The notes under the pieces are model-generated. The model was given only the letters and a program-made list of their open reading frames with translations, searched no databases and had not been told where the DNA came from. Below, one piece after another: positions 54,101-64,000 of a DNA stretch of 64,000 bases. This stretch comes from Lepas anatifera. Its lineage: Eukaryota > Arthropoda > Thecostraca > Lepadidae. The position numbers were made by a program, and so were the translations under genes. Position 1 is the first letter of the stretch, and each line of letters opens with the position of its first letter. The stretch is taken from assembly GCA_034440635.1 (NCBI GenBank), contig JAOTON010000386.1, positions 124,001 through 188,000 of the forward strand, read 5' to 3'.

Positions 54101-54974
54101 CTAGACGTCACTAGCTTCAAAACTGATGCCCTCTCTCTTCAGTCAAAGTAGGGTTACTGCAGAGTCTTTTTGGCGCAAATACGGAAGAATTCAGTCGGTG
54201 AAGGCATAGGCGGAGAGACTTTTTTAGTCGGAGGAAAGGTGTAAGTTGGAGGAAGGGACTTCCGCGTTGGTATGGCCGGGGGTGATTAGGTATATCACTT
54301 AAATGTTAATAGAGAAACTGGGGGGAGGGGTTGGAGCTGCTGCCACACTCTGAAAGTTGGGTGCAACAGCCACCACCACAGCCCCCACGGTTCCTGCGTC
54401 TATTGATAAAGGGTTATGGTCGGGACTTCAGCAGCAGCAGCATATTTGGACATGGCATGCTTAAAATACCTGAGAAACATTGTTAACAGCTTCAGTGCTG
54501 CTTGAAAACAGCTCTTTAAGTGCGTTTATACAATCCAATTCGTAATTGTTTCTCACCTTTCACGTTGCTGTTCACATTCCCGGTCCCCGAGGAAATCAGT
54601 ATTCACTTACCATGTCACGCCGCTAGCGCCATCTATGGAGAGCCAGTGCAAACTCAACTAAAAGCGGAGATAATAAGCAAAAAATAACCGTTATGTGTGC
54701 AAGTTATAACAACAAAAACAAAGCAAATGGAACACCAATGAACCAAACTACCAACCCAGTGCAATTTTTGCACCTCGTTGGTAGTAAGGGTTGATGGTGA
54801 GCCAAAAAGTGGGAAATTGGGCAAAATGAAAAATCTTCAACTCGAGTGGGCCACCAAAAGTTTTTCGAAAATTGCATTTCTGATGAGTGCATCGTAATCA
54901 GCACCAAAAAATGCATCTAATGAACAACGATCCGTTACTTTCTGAAGAAAAAAACCTAAATCCGGACCAGGCTA
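51104..54974. mobile_element. 3.87-kb foldback element with 9-bp target duplication
   Basis: The first bases TAGCCTGGTCCGGATTTAGG recur inverted as the last bases. The two arms (about 51104-52895 and 53035-54974) pair over nearly their whole length; in samples I compared by eye they agree at roughly 90-94%. Exact 9-bp repeats TTAGGTCAT flank it (51095-51103 and 54975-54983), and removal of one copy restores the family A sequence. The spacer of about 140 bp holds a short internal duplication. The 9-bp duplication and giant inverted repeats fit Mutator/foldback-type elements; no transposase is visible. Confidence 0.93.
52150..52745 (+). pseudogene. Coding-like remnant in the foldback arm
   Basis: The left arm has an acceptor-like TTTTCCTTTCAG (52134-52145), an ATG-led stretch MEGRLYPQEIKESY before GTGAGT (about 52165-52211), a frame with TAAMDSLFDTSSRELEPGLA and SASGSSSREEQPSPP (52460-52650), and a GTAACG donor-like site after TTTCAG at about 52717. 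The right arm repeats it inverted (53459-53208). It may be part of the element's own gene or a captured exon. No known domain recognised. Confidence 0.3.
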
Positions 54975-55957
54975 TTAGGTCATCCAAGGTCAGGTCTCCA
55001 GTACAGATCAAGTGACCCGACTTCAAAAAAGTTTAAGATAGCATAAGTCGGAGCAGGGTGAATTTATCCGATTGAAACTCATATCACATAATGGCCCCAC
55101 CTAGTTCTCTAAAATATGTTCCGGTCTTTTTGATATCGATGACCTAAGGTCAGGTACGAAGCATGATCTTTCCATTGGAAATACATGGGAAAATAGTTTT
55201 TACGGAATAACTCAGTAACGGATGGTGATAGAGCATTTATTTTAGCTGCATTAGACTGGCCGGGGCTTTGCAGTTCTAATGATATGCATTTTATATAATT
55301 TGAACCTGACCTGACCTCAGGTCAGGTCAAATCCTTGATTTGACCTAGCAAGGTCAAATTATATATCATTCGATTCGGCTTGCTGAGAGGATTCATACAG
55401 TTCAAGTCGTTCTGCTTTATCGTTACTTGTTCAGATGTAATGACCGAAAAACTGAATTTACATGTTATCCCTATGACGGCTGTTTTTGATCTCTCGTGAC
55501 CTTAAATGTGACCTGACAAAAAATGGTTCAAATTTTTTCGATGGAGAAGTGGATGGGCAGCCCAACGCCGTTTACCGTTTTTTTGCTACCTACCGTGGTT
55601 CTCGAGATCTTAGGGGGCGGGTACCCGCCCCCGTCAATGCGAAGGTGGCTCAGACCCCCGTCAATGCGCGTGTTAATATTTAGCGTAAATTTACACTTCA
55701 TATTCTGTTTGGTTGTTTCTGGTTCTACGGTCACCCTCATTTGTTAACGGATACATTGCCGTATTCGCGTCTATGGGGCATTCCACGACAGATCGACAAG
55801 TCGATAACACCCTCATATTGCAGATTGCAGTGTATTTTTTGTCAGGGGCTATTGATGGAGCTGATGACGATTTTTGTATTCATTTTCCTCCCTGACTTAC
55901 GGTGTGAAAATTATAGCCTCGGGAATTTTGACCATACCCACTTGCATGTCTTTTTAA

Positions 55958-56767
55958 CACGCTCATTGACGGGGGCGGGTACCCGCCCCCCCTCGGGTTT
56001 TTTCGGAGACAGGAGAAAAACGGCGGCGCTACGCGCCGCCGTACTTGGTATACCTTTCCCTCATCATTTTTACAATTTCTGTGAAAATTTTAAGGTTAGG
56101 TCATGTCAGGTCAGGTCAGCAGTACAGATCAAGTGACCCGACCTCAAAAAAGTTAAGATAACATAAGTCGGAGCAGGGTTAACTTATCCGATTGCAACTC
56201 ATATCACATAATGGCCCCACCGAGTTCTCTAAAATATGCTCCGGTATTTTTTATATCGATGACCTAAGGTCAGGTACGAGGTATGACCTCTCCATTGGAA
56301 ATACATGGGAAAAATGCTTTTTACGGAATAACTCAGTCACGGATGGTGATAGAGCATTTATTTTAGCTGCATTAGACTCGCCTGGGCTTTGCGGTTCTAA
56401 TGATATGCTTTTTATACAATTTGACTCTGACCTGACCTCAGGTCAGGTCAAATTCTCGATTTGACCTAGCAAGGTAAATTATACATCATTTGATTCGGCT
56501 TGCTGAGAGAATTCATACAGTTCAAGTCGTTTTGCTCTATCTTTACTTCCCTATGTTATCCCTATGACGGCATGTTTTGACCTCTCGTGACCTTAAATTT
56601 GACCTGACAAAAAATGGTTCAAATGTTTTCGATGGAGAAGTGGATGGGCAACCCAACGCCGTTTACCGTTTTTCGCTACCTACCGTGGTTCTCGAAATCT
56701 TAGGGGAAGGGTGGGTACCCGCCCCCCGTCAATGCGAAGGTGGCTCAGACCCCCGTCAATGCGCGTG
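55958..56767 (+). mobile_element. Family A TTAA element
   Basis: Left TTAA at 55954-55957, then CACGCTCATTGACGGGGG and GCGGGTACCCGC. The right end is CAATGCGCGTGTAAAA, where TTAA has mutated. The palindrome of facing half-sites lies at 56428-56450. Only about 280 bp separate it from the previous family A copy. Confidence 0.88.
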
Positions 56768-56769
56768 TA

Positions 56770-57219
56770 AAATGACATTTTACCGATATACTTCTACAAA
56801 TACCATAAAAAATTGGATCTAGGGCCCATAAGGATGAATTATGAATTCTGGCTCATGAGAAATATAATGAAAAAATAAAATTTTAATATCATACATTTTT
56901 GGATTTTTCAAATCTATAATAATATTTTCCTATGACTTATTTTAAACTTTTTGAGGCTCATATTACTTTTTATACTTTTCTCTATAAGATTCAGAAATAC
57001 AAAGAATGGAGTCTTTAACAGAAAGTGAGATCTGAGCTTCCAAACGTCCCGATCCCCACTTTTGTGCGGCTCGTGCGCCAGCGCGGCCCGCCGTCGCTGC
57101 AGAGTTGCATAGTTCTATCAGACGTCTCTGGTCACAAAAAAGTGTCAATGGTGGTATTTGTGAGACATTAGGGTAAGGGTGTATTTAAAACAATAAATTT
57201 TAATCAATGTCCCATTCCT
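56770..57219. other. AT-rich spacer, nothing recognised
   Basis: Strongly AT-rich DNA with a small GC-rich patch near 57050-57105. No feature identified. Confidence 0.35.
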
Positions 57220-57223
57220 TAAC

Positions 57224-58109
57224 ACCCGCACTGGAGGGGCGTCCGACACTTACGCGCACTGGAGGGCGACTGGTAGGCCCCCTAAGTTCGCGGGAACTAG
57301 GAGGATTAGAAAAACTCCGGTTGGGGACAGGGTGGGAACTATTGAAATATATATTTTGACCGATTTTAATAGACCTAGGTCTGTGTAGTCAAGTTCAAAC
57401 AAGGTCATAAAGGTCAAGTATTAGTCGTTCTGGGCATTCATCCGGAAATGCCGTGATTAAACGCAAAAAAGTCCAGGTTGCACTAAAAACAGACCAAGGT
57501 CATAGTGAGACCGTCCCAAAAATGTGAACTTAATTTTTGGGGTTAAGGTCATTCAAGGTCATTGACCTATGACGTCACAATATGACACATTCCCTATAAT
57601 TACACCATGCATCATAGCAACCGTTGGACGGGAAATGAGGATTGACCTTTACCCTTAAAGTTTACTTTGACCTGTGACCTTGACCTTTACATTGAGTTAT
57701 CTTAACTATGACGTGGCAGCATAATATACGTCATACCGGGTAGCGCCATGCGACCGGAAGCACCGGACCAATGACTTTCAGAATGCTGATATGACCTTGA
57801 ACTGTGACCTTGACCTTCATGTGGGGTGAACTTGACATATAATCTCGTTTTATATGGCGCTATAACCTTGCCAGTCGGTCTTTGATGCATGCGAACTGGT
57901 GCAACCGCGCGATTGCGGCGATCTCAAAATAAAAGGTTTTACTTTGAGAGCCTATAATTACAAAATTGGGGCCCGTTTTCAAGATTATTTGACCAATCAC
58001 CGCGCCATTAAACATTCTCAAAAGAAGCGAAATAACGTTTTTTTGCCACGAAAGGTTCTCCAGCCACCTAGAAAAAGTAGGTCTCCGAGGCTCCCCTCCA
58101 GTGTGCTTG
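57224..58109. mobile_element. Family H TTAA element
   Basis: TTAA at 57220-57223 and 58110-58113. Ends CACCCGCACTGGAGGGG and inverted CAAGCACACTGGAGGGGAG. The interior contains a TGACGTCA site and AAGGTCA half-sites. The right TTAA is shared with the next family A element. Confidence 0.82.
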
Positions 58110-58113
58110 TTAA

Positions 58114-58964
58114 CACGCGCATTGACGGGGGTCTGAGCCACCTTCGGATTGACGAGGGGGCGGGTACCCGCCCCCTAAGATCTCGAGAACCACGGTAGGT
58201 AGCAAAAAAACGGTAAACGGCGTTGGGTAGCCCATCCGCTTCTCCATCGAAAATATTTGAACCATTTTTTTGTCAGGTCACATTTAAGGTCACCAGAGGT
58301 CAAAAACATGCCGTCACATGCCGTCATAGGGATAACATGTAAATTAAGTTTTTCGGCCATTACATCTGAACAAGTAAAGATAGAGCAAAACGACTTAAAC
58401 TCTATGAATCCTCGCAGCAAGCCGAATCGAATGATATATGATTTGACCTTGCTAGGTCAAATCAAAGATTTGACCCTGACCTGAGGTCAGGTCAGGGTCA
58501 AATTATATAAAATGCATAGCATTAGAACCGCAAAGCCAAGGCGAGCCTAATGAAGCTAAAATAAACGCTCTATCACCATCTGTTACTGAGTTATTCAGTA
58601 AAAACCATATTTCCCATGTATTACCAATGGAGAGGTCATGCTTCGTACCTGACCTTAGGTCATCGATATCAAAAATACCGGAACATATTCTAGAGAACTC
58701 GGTGAGCCCATTATGTGATATGAGTTTCAATTGAATAAGTTTACCCTGCTCCGACTTATGCTATCTTAAACTTTTTTTGAGGTCAGGTCACTTGACCTGT
58801 ACTGGTGACCTGAACTGAGATGAACTATCCTTAAAATTTTCACAAAAGTTTCAAAAATGATGAGGGAAAAGGTATACCAAGTACGGCGGCGCTGCGCAAC
58901 GCCGTTTTTCTGCTGTCTCCGAAAAACCCGAGGGGGCGGGTACCCGCCCCCGTCAATGCGCGCG
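58114..58964 (-). mobile_element. Family A TTAA element, inverted
   Basis: TTAA at 58110-58113 and 58965-58968. Starts with the family A right end (CACGCGCATTGACGGGGGTC) and finishes with the left end. Both neighbours share its TTAA. Confidence 0.93.
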
Positions 58965-58968
58965 TTAA

Positions 58969-59330
58969 CACGCGCTGGTATGAGGTTCTGGGCCGCCTTT
59001 ACTGGCAAGGGGTACCCATCCCCCTACGATCTTAGCAACCATGCTTGAAAGGGGAAACAGAAAGCAGTGTTCCATTGCTTGCCTCGATCTCTACCGAAAA
59101 TGTTTCAACAAAAAGCACTCAAATTATCTACTGAGCTAAAAAAGCTTCGATAAGGCAATCCCGAGAAAAGGAATATTTAAGATTCACAAGTTCGTACCGA
59201 TTGATTTGAATACTGTTATTGTCCATGAGCTCTCGAATGATGTGGGACAGAAGGTTTGAGTTTCACATTGAATCTGTGAAGTTCAATAGCGCCACGTGAT
59301 GGAGTTGTTTTCCGATCCGTGCGTCAGGTC
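58969..59330. mobile_element. Family G element, left part only
   Basis: Starts CACGCGCTGGTATGAGG directly after the shared TTAA, with an AAGGGGTACCCATCCCC hairpin near 59010. It continues about 360 bp to the TTAA used by the next element. No matching right end found; possibly resumes after 61359. Confidence 0.45.
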
Positions 59331-59334
59331 TTAA

Positions 59335-60510
59335 CCTTCGCCCGGGTGGGGGTCTTTTAGACCCCCCTCGGGTTTTTCCAAAGTGACCAAAAAACGGCGG
59401 CGCGCAGCGCCGCCAAACTTGGTCTAGCTGTTCATTCATCATTTTTACATCTTTCTTGAAAATTTTGGCTCAAGGTCATATCAGGTCAGGTCACCAGGCC
59501 AGGTGAAGTGACCTCACCTCAAAAAATACTTAGGACCGAATAACTAAAAGAAGGGTTAATCGATCAAGTTGAAACTCATACCACATATTGGCCCTACCAG
59601 GAGCTACAACATTTGTTCCGGGATTTTTTATATTGGTGACCTAAGGTCATGTGCAGAGCATGACCTTCCCATTGTCAATACATGGGGAAAATCACGAAAT
59701 GAGTTTTTCTCAGTAAGTATGGATGGAATCAACTTCAAACATCGGTTGCGACTTGCTTTTAGCCCATTTCTGAAGCTGATGCCAAAATTTTTGACTTGTG
59801 ACCTTTAAAAGGTCACCGTAGGTGAAATAAGCATTTTTTGGTGTTTTCCTCTATAAAATTTGAATAAACTAAGATAGAGCTTTTATTTTGTCACCAAAGT
59901 GTTTGTATAGTCACTGGAAGTCAAATGATATACATCATGACTATACCAGGTCAAGTTGGGTCAGGTCAAATTATTAAATTTGACCTGACATAGCAATATC
60001 ATATATCATTCGATTCGTATTGACGAGAGGATTGCAATGGTGCATAAACTATGGCTGTATCTTGCTTGCTTTGGAAGCTATTAGCGAAAAAGTAAACGCC
60101 CTTATGCATGGGTGGCTATGGACATTCCCAAGAATATGCCCAATATTTAGTGACCTGTAGCTCCCTAGGCTTTGACCTGACACGAAATTGAATGCCACTT
60201 AATGAAAGCGCATCTCAAGAGCTTTCAAATGGTGTTAGAAAAATGTTTCTAGCTATCATGGTTTCTGAGATATATGAGGTTTTCTTAGTACACCTCATAT
60301 TAGCAATTTTGACCTATTTTGACCTCTGGTGACCTTGATATTGACCTGACAAGAAAAATGACTGAAGTATTTTCGATATCATTTTCGAAGAGCTTTCGAT
60401 TGCCGTTTTGCGCTTTTTTCTAGCTCTCTTAGTTTTTGAGATCGTGGGGGGTCTTTTTTAGCCTCCTCCACCAGGGCGAAGGTGGCTCGTACCCGCCACC
60501 GGGGCAAGGG
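59335..60510 (+). mobile_element. Family D TTAA element
   Basis: TTAA at 59331-59334 and 60511-60514. Starts CCTTCGCCCGGGTGGGGG with hairpin GGGGTCTTTTAGACCCC and a CGGCGGCGCGCAGCGCCGCC palindrome. Collinear with 19059-20177. Ends CCGGGGCAAGGGTTAA. Confidence 0.92.
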
Positions 60511-60514
60511 TTAA

Positions 60515-61355
60515 ACGCGCATTGACGGGGGTCTGAGCCACCTTTGCATTGACGGGGGGGCGGGTACCCGCCCCCGCCTAAGATCTCGAGAACCACGGTA
60601 GGTATCGAAAAACGGTAAACGGCGTTGGGCTGCCCATCTACGTCTCCATTGAAAACATTTGAACCATTTTTTGTCAGGTCACATTTAAGGTCACGAGAGG
60701 TCAAAACATGCCGTCATAGGGATAAAATGTAAATTCAGTTTTTCGGCCATTACATCTGAACAAGTAAAGATAGAGCAAAACGACTTGAACTTTATGAATC
60801 CTCTCAGCAAGCCGAATCGAATGATATATAACTTGACCTTGCTAGGTCAAGTCAAGGATTTGACCTGACCTGAGGTCAGGTCAGAGTCAAATTAAATAAA
60901 ATGCATATCATTAGAACTGCAAAGCCCAGGCGAGTCTAATGCAGCTAATATAAATGCTCCCTTGCCATCCGTTACTGAGTTATTCCGTAAAAACCATTTT
61001 CCCCATGTATTTCCAACGGAGAGGTCATGCCTCGTACCTGACCTTAGGTCATCGATATAAAAAATACCGGAACACATTTTAGAGAACTCGGTGGGGCCAT
61101 TATGTGGTATGAGTTTCAATCGGACAAGTTCATCCTGCTCAGACTTATGCTATCTTAAACTTGTTTTGAGGTCGGGTCACTTGACCTGTACTGATGACCT
61201 GACCTGAGATGACCTAACCTTAAAATTTTCACAGAAGTTGTAAAAATGATGAGGGAAAAGGTATGCCAAGTAGGGCGGCGCTACGCGCCGCCGTTTTTCT
61301 CCTGCCTTCTAAAACCCCGAGGGGGGCGGGTACCCGCCCCCCGTCTACGCGCGTG
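60515..61355 (-). mobile_element. Family A TTAA element, inverted
   Basis: TTAA at 60511-60514 (shared with family D) and 61356-61359. Carries the right-end block GGGGGTCTGAGCCACC, facing half-site palindrome at 60861-60883, CGGCGGCGCTACGCGCCGCC near 61275 and a GGGTACCC hairpin near 61328. Confidence 0.93.
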
Positions 61356-61656
61356 TTAAGTAAAGCAGCATGTCTTCGTCTAATTTCGAAAAGGAGTTGT
61401 CGGCGTGGACGTTATGTGAATTTTTGTCTGTGATGTGTGCTAATATAAATTTAACTGGGTTTATTTTTTTTGGGATATGGGCAGAAAAAGAAAACTATCT
61501 AAAACAAACCTAAGACAATAGTAATAATCGGCTTCTGCCGCATTATCCTCCTGCTCCATTTTCCAGCCAATGTTTCGGAATTGTTCAGAATGTTCCGGTA
61601 CTACATTCAGCTTTTCGGAACGGCTCAAATTTTTATGTTAGCAATAGTAACCTCCA

Positions 61657-62815
61657 GGGGCGTAGGAACGGTTTGAAAAGTGGGGGGCCAACCTGAGAGG
61701 GGGCCCACCTCAAGGGGGCCCCAGTCTACGGGGGCCCATAATTTTAAAAATTTTAGATAGCTCGTTTAGTGTAATAAGGCACGCATGCACACAAGGATGT
61801 CAATATATGGAAAATTGAGAAATTTAATTTTTGCCCTATGATTTCGAGTTGTACCTATTATGATTTAATAAATCATAGTAAAACGCCAAAAAACATTTTT
61901 GTTTTTTACCTAGACCCTCTTCAAATACGAAATACATTTTTAAGCTTTTTGGAAGATTTCAATAATTTGTTTACCACGAGCGCGTTTTTTATATTTACAG
62001 ATGTTTAGGCCCTTTTCATTACATTTACAAAATTAAGAACTGTTTAGAAAACTACAGACAATACTTTGATACCAAATAGTTTCACTTTGCTATGCCTAAT
62101 CAACTTGTATTTGCTTATTTAATGACGAAAATGGGAACATTTATGTAGGTTATTACGGATCTATTCTTTCCATCATTAGATATTGATTTAGGTTAAGGCT
62201 GACCACAATAAATACGCCTAGCTATATTTCGATGCCTAAAATGCAGAGTTCCAGCATGACTGCAAGTGCAATGTAGGTACTTGATGGCCAGCTTTGTGAT
62301 GCCGAGGGGGTGTGGGCATGGTGCTAAAGTGGTTAGCAACCTTGCTTTCCACGCGACCAACTCGTATTTAAGGCACGGCAGATTCCTTGTGCAAGGAGCA
62401 ATTTGACTCCCAAGAAACCCCTCCAACAGGGAAAGAGTTGGCGACGCCATAACCCTGGCATCGAAAGACGTCGCGCCTTTCGATGGCTCAGGGACGACTG
62501 TTGCTCGGCATTCAGTGCGGGGTCCGTGTCCGATTCATATTTTGTGTTGGGATTGATATGGAATGGAGTTTGATTGGGCCCAGTTCTCGGGACTCATTTG
62601 GAAACACTCGGGTAGTAGGTGCCTTGGCTTTTTACGAAGCGCTCCTCCTCCAGGGGCTTGCAGGCAGCGTACTACCGAACTCGAACGTTCCCAGACAAGC
62701 TATCGGGGCCGTTTGGGTTTCTTGTTCTATATTACAGTTGCTGATATTTGTATATTCGTTGCGGGGCCCACCTCAAAAAGGGGGCAGTATCCCCTGACCC
62801 CCGGTTCCTATGCCT
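61657..62815. mobile_element. DNA element with GGGGCGTAGGAACGG-type ends
   Basis: The left end AGGGGCGTAGGAACGG and the inverted right end AGGCATAGGAACCGGGG are imperfect inverted repeats. The GGGGGCCCACCTCAA block near the left end recurs as GGGGCCCACCTCAAAAAGG near 62763. A SINE lies inside. No transposase or clear target duplication seen. Confidence 0.45.
62320..62465 (+). mobile_element. tRNA-derived SINE
   Basis: The head GGTGCTAAAGTGGTTAGCAA (box A region) and a weak box B CGTATTTAAGGC are followed by CCCTCCAACAGGGAAAGAGT and TGGCGACGCCATAACCCTGG, the shared 3' module. An older copy judging by its box B. Confidence 0.7.
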
Positions 62816-63400
62816 ATGCCGCCCAGGGGCCGCCAAATTATCTCGGAGGGCCCCAAAGTCCAGACCATGGCTCAGGAACCCAGATCAGTCAGCTCGAGGG
62901 CCCAGACCAGTGCATTAGCCTCGGGACCAGCTTATCAAGGGACCCTACATAAGCACAGCACCCCTAGAAGCTCATCACAGGGGAGCTCCAGATTCGCACA
63001 GGGTGCCAGATTAGCTTAGGGGCCCGGTTCAGCTCGGAGGTCCCCAGGTCGACTTATGTAGGGTCTCAAAACGGCTCAAGGGACTTGTTCAAGTTTACGG
63101 ATCCCAGCTTAGCTCAATGATGCTAGAACAGTTCAGAGGCCCCAGACCAGCTCAGGGCTCTTGTTCAGTACAGGCCAGCTCAGCTCAGGGCCCCAGATCG
63201 GCTAATATAGGGTCCACCTCTCATACCAGCTCAGGGGCTCCATTCAAGCTCACGGCCCCAGCTTAGCCCAAGGACCCTAGAAGAGTTCAAGGCCCGCATA
63301 CCAGATCAGAGGCCCCAGTTAAGCACAGCGGTACCCAGATTAACTCAGGGCCCCAGCTAGGCTTAGGGGTCCCAGGGTGGCTGATATAGAGTCTCAGAAC
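62815..63400. repeat. GC-rich satellite, CAGCTCAGGGGCCC-type
   Basis: About twenty imperfect units of 25-30 bp built on CAGCTCAGGGGCCCCAGA. The same unit as at 33590-33850. Reading frames across it are incidental. Confidence 0.78.
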
Positions 63401-63407
63401 ACAGTGG

Positions 63408-64000
63408 CGTAGCCGGGATTCGGCCAAGGAGGGGTCTGACTACCGTCGGGGGCCCAGGCCGGGGTCCCCTTAGTAACCGGGCCCATCTCCTATGTCTTTT
63501 GTATAGTATTTTAACATTATAACATTCACACGAAGGAAATTTTTTATTGCTTTTTAAGCACTCATTCTTATTTTGTTTCTAGCTTGGTTTTTCGATCCGA
63601 CCAAGTGTTGGTAAACTAAAGTCACCAAATATTAAGGATGACCCATATCTTATATGGTAGCGTGGCTATAATAGCAGCTTTGTGCCATATTTCGGGAAAA
63701 TCAGTGTTGATGCGCGCATGATGTTAAACTTGAGTCTACCTCAATTTACTCGGGTAATCAGACCTGAAGTTATTGGAGGTCAGTCGTTTTGAGTACGAAG
63801 AAATGATCTACGGGAAATGATTAGCAATTATTTCCCGATGTCGAATCCATGAACTCTTTAATCAGGAAATTTCCAAAGAAACGAACAAAAAACGAATAAA
63901 GATACATGTATCTTTATTGCAAGGGATATGGGACGCAAAGGATATGGGAGTGTGTCCTGAACGTTACATAACCTCTATTCCGTCGACAGATCCTGTTGAG
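63408..64000. other. Possible transposon end, then unclassified DNA
   Basis: CAGTGGCGTAGCCGGGATTC at 63408 is a typical hAT-like terminus next to the satellite. Its partner is not in the window. The rest shows nothing I recognise. Confidence 0.35.

Larger units (their letters stand above)
50957..55672 (+). mobile_element. Family A TTAA element hosting a foldback element
   Basis: TTAA at 50953-50956 and 55673-55676. Left part 50957-51103 (CACACGCATTGACGGGG, GGTACC hairpin, CGGCGGCGCGTAGCGCC) and right part 54975-55672 together match the intact copy. The foldback element lies between them. Confidence 0.9.

Noticed and set aside
56577..60704. Recurring short frames such as MTSRDLKCDLTKNGSN or MKLIPHNGPTEFSKI
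   Set aside because: They appear once per family A copy because the DNA is repeated. They lie across AGGTCA clusters, differ by frameshifts between copies and are on different strands.
1..64000. CRISPR arrays, bacterial operons, rRNA
   Set aside because: The tandem repeats lack a spacer/repeat pattern, the coding signals are intron-split, and no rRNA-like sequence was seen.

Overview
The window is eukaryotic nuclear DNA: introns with GT/AG borders, non-LTR retrotransposons, tRNA-derived SINEs, hAT and TTAA-flanked DNA transposons, and satellites. It is most likely an arthropod. The one host gene I can assemble encodes a secreted protein whose second half has the cysteine spacing of an arthropod odorant-binding protein (OBP). 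OBP-like proteins with missing cysteines are known from chelicerates and myriapods, so a chelicerate such as a tick is my best guess, but the sequence alone does not fix this.

Host gene (+ strand, 13830 to at least 49081). Ten coding exons join without a phase conflict: a signal peptide exon, an N-terminal segment, a 38-bp exon, the OBP C1 helix, two very acidic exons, a long Arg-Gly run, an Arg/Gly-rich segment leading into the OBP C3 helix, then the C4 and C6 helices and an acidic, basic-ended exon. The last exon ends in phase 1 and no convincing continuation was found, so the 3' end is missing. The introns (125 bp to about 8.9 kb) hold most of the mobile DNA.

Layout. 1-272: fragment of a KRBA2-like integrase protein (minus). 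273-8370: unclassified DNA, short satellites, a SINE, a GC-rich island and a 1.7-kb satellite with a ~30-bp unit and a ~0.55-0.6-kb higher-order period. 8.4-12.2 kb: a TTAA element next to a complete but decayed hAT transposon, itself split by a SINE. 13.8-49 kb: the host gene and its element-filled introns, including two LINE reverse transcriptases (30.7-32.6 kb minus, 35.2-37.5 kb plus). 47-61.4 kb: dense arrays of TTAA elements, one carrying a 3.87-kb foldback element. 61.6-64 kb: another DNA element, a satellite and unclassified DNA.

The dominant theme is a set of at least eight families (called A-H here) of roughly 0.85-1.2-kb elements flanked by TTAA. Complete copies carry terminal inverted repeats, subterminal GC-rich hairpins and many AGGTCA/TGACCT nuclear-receptor half-sites. 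None encodes a transposase. Insertions at TTAA can be read directly: elements sit in one another, in a LINE reading frame, and end to end sharing one TTAA.
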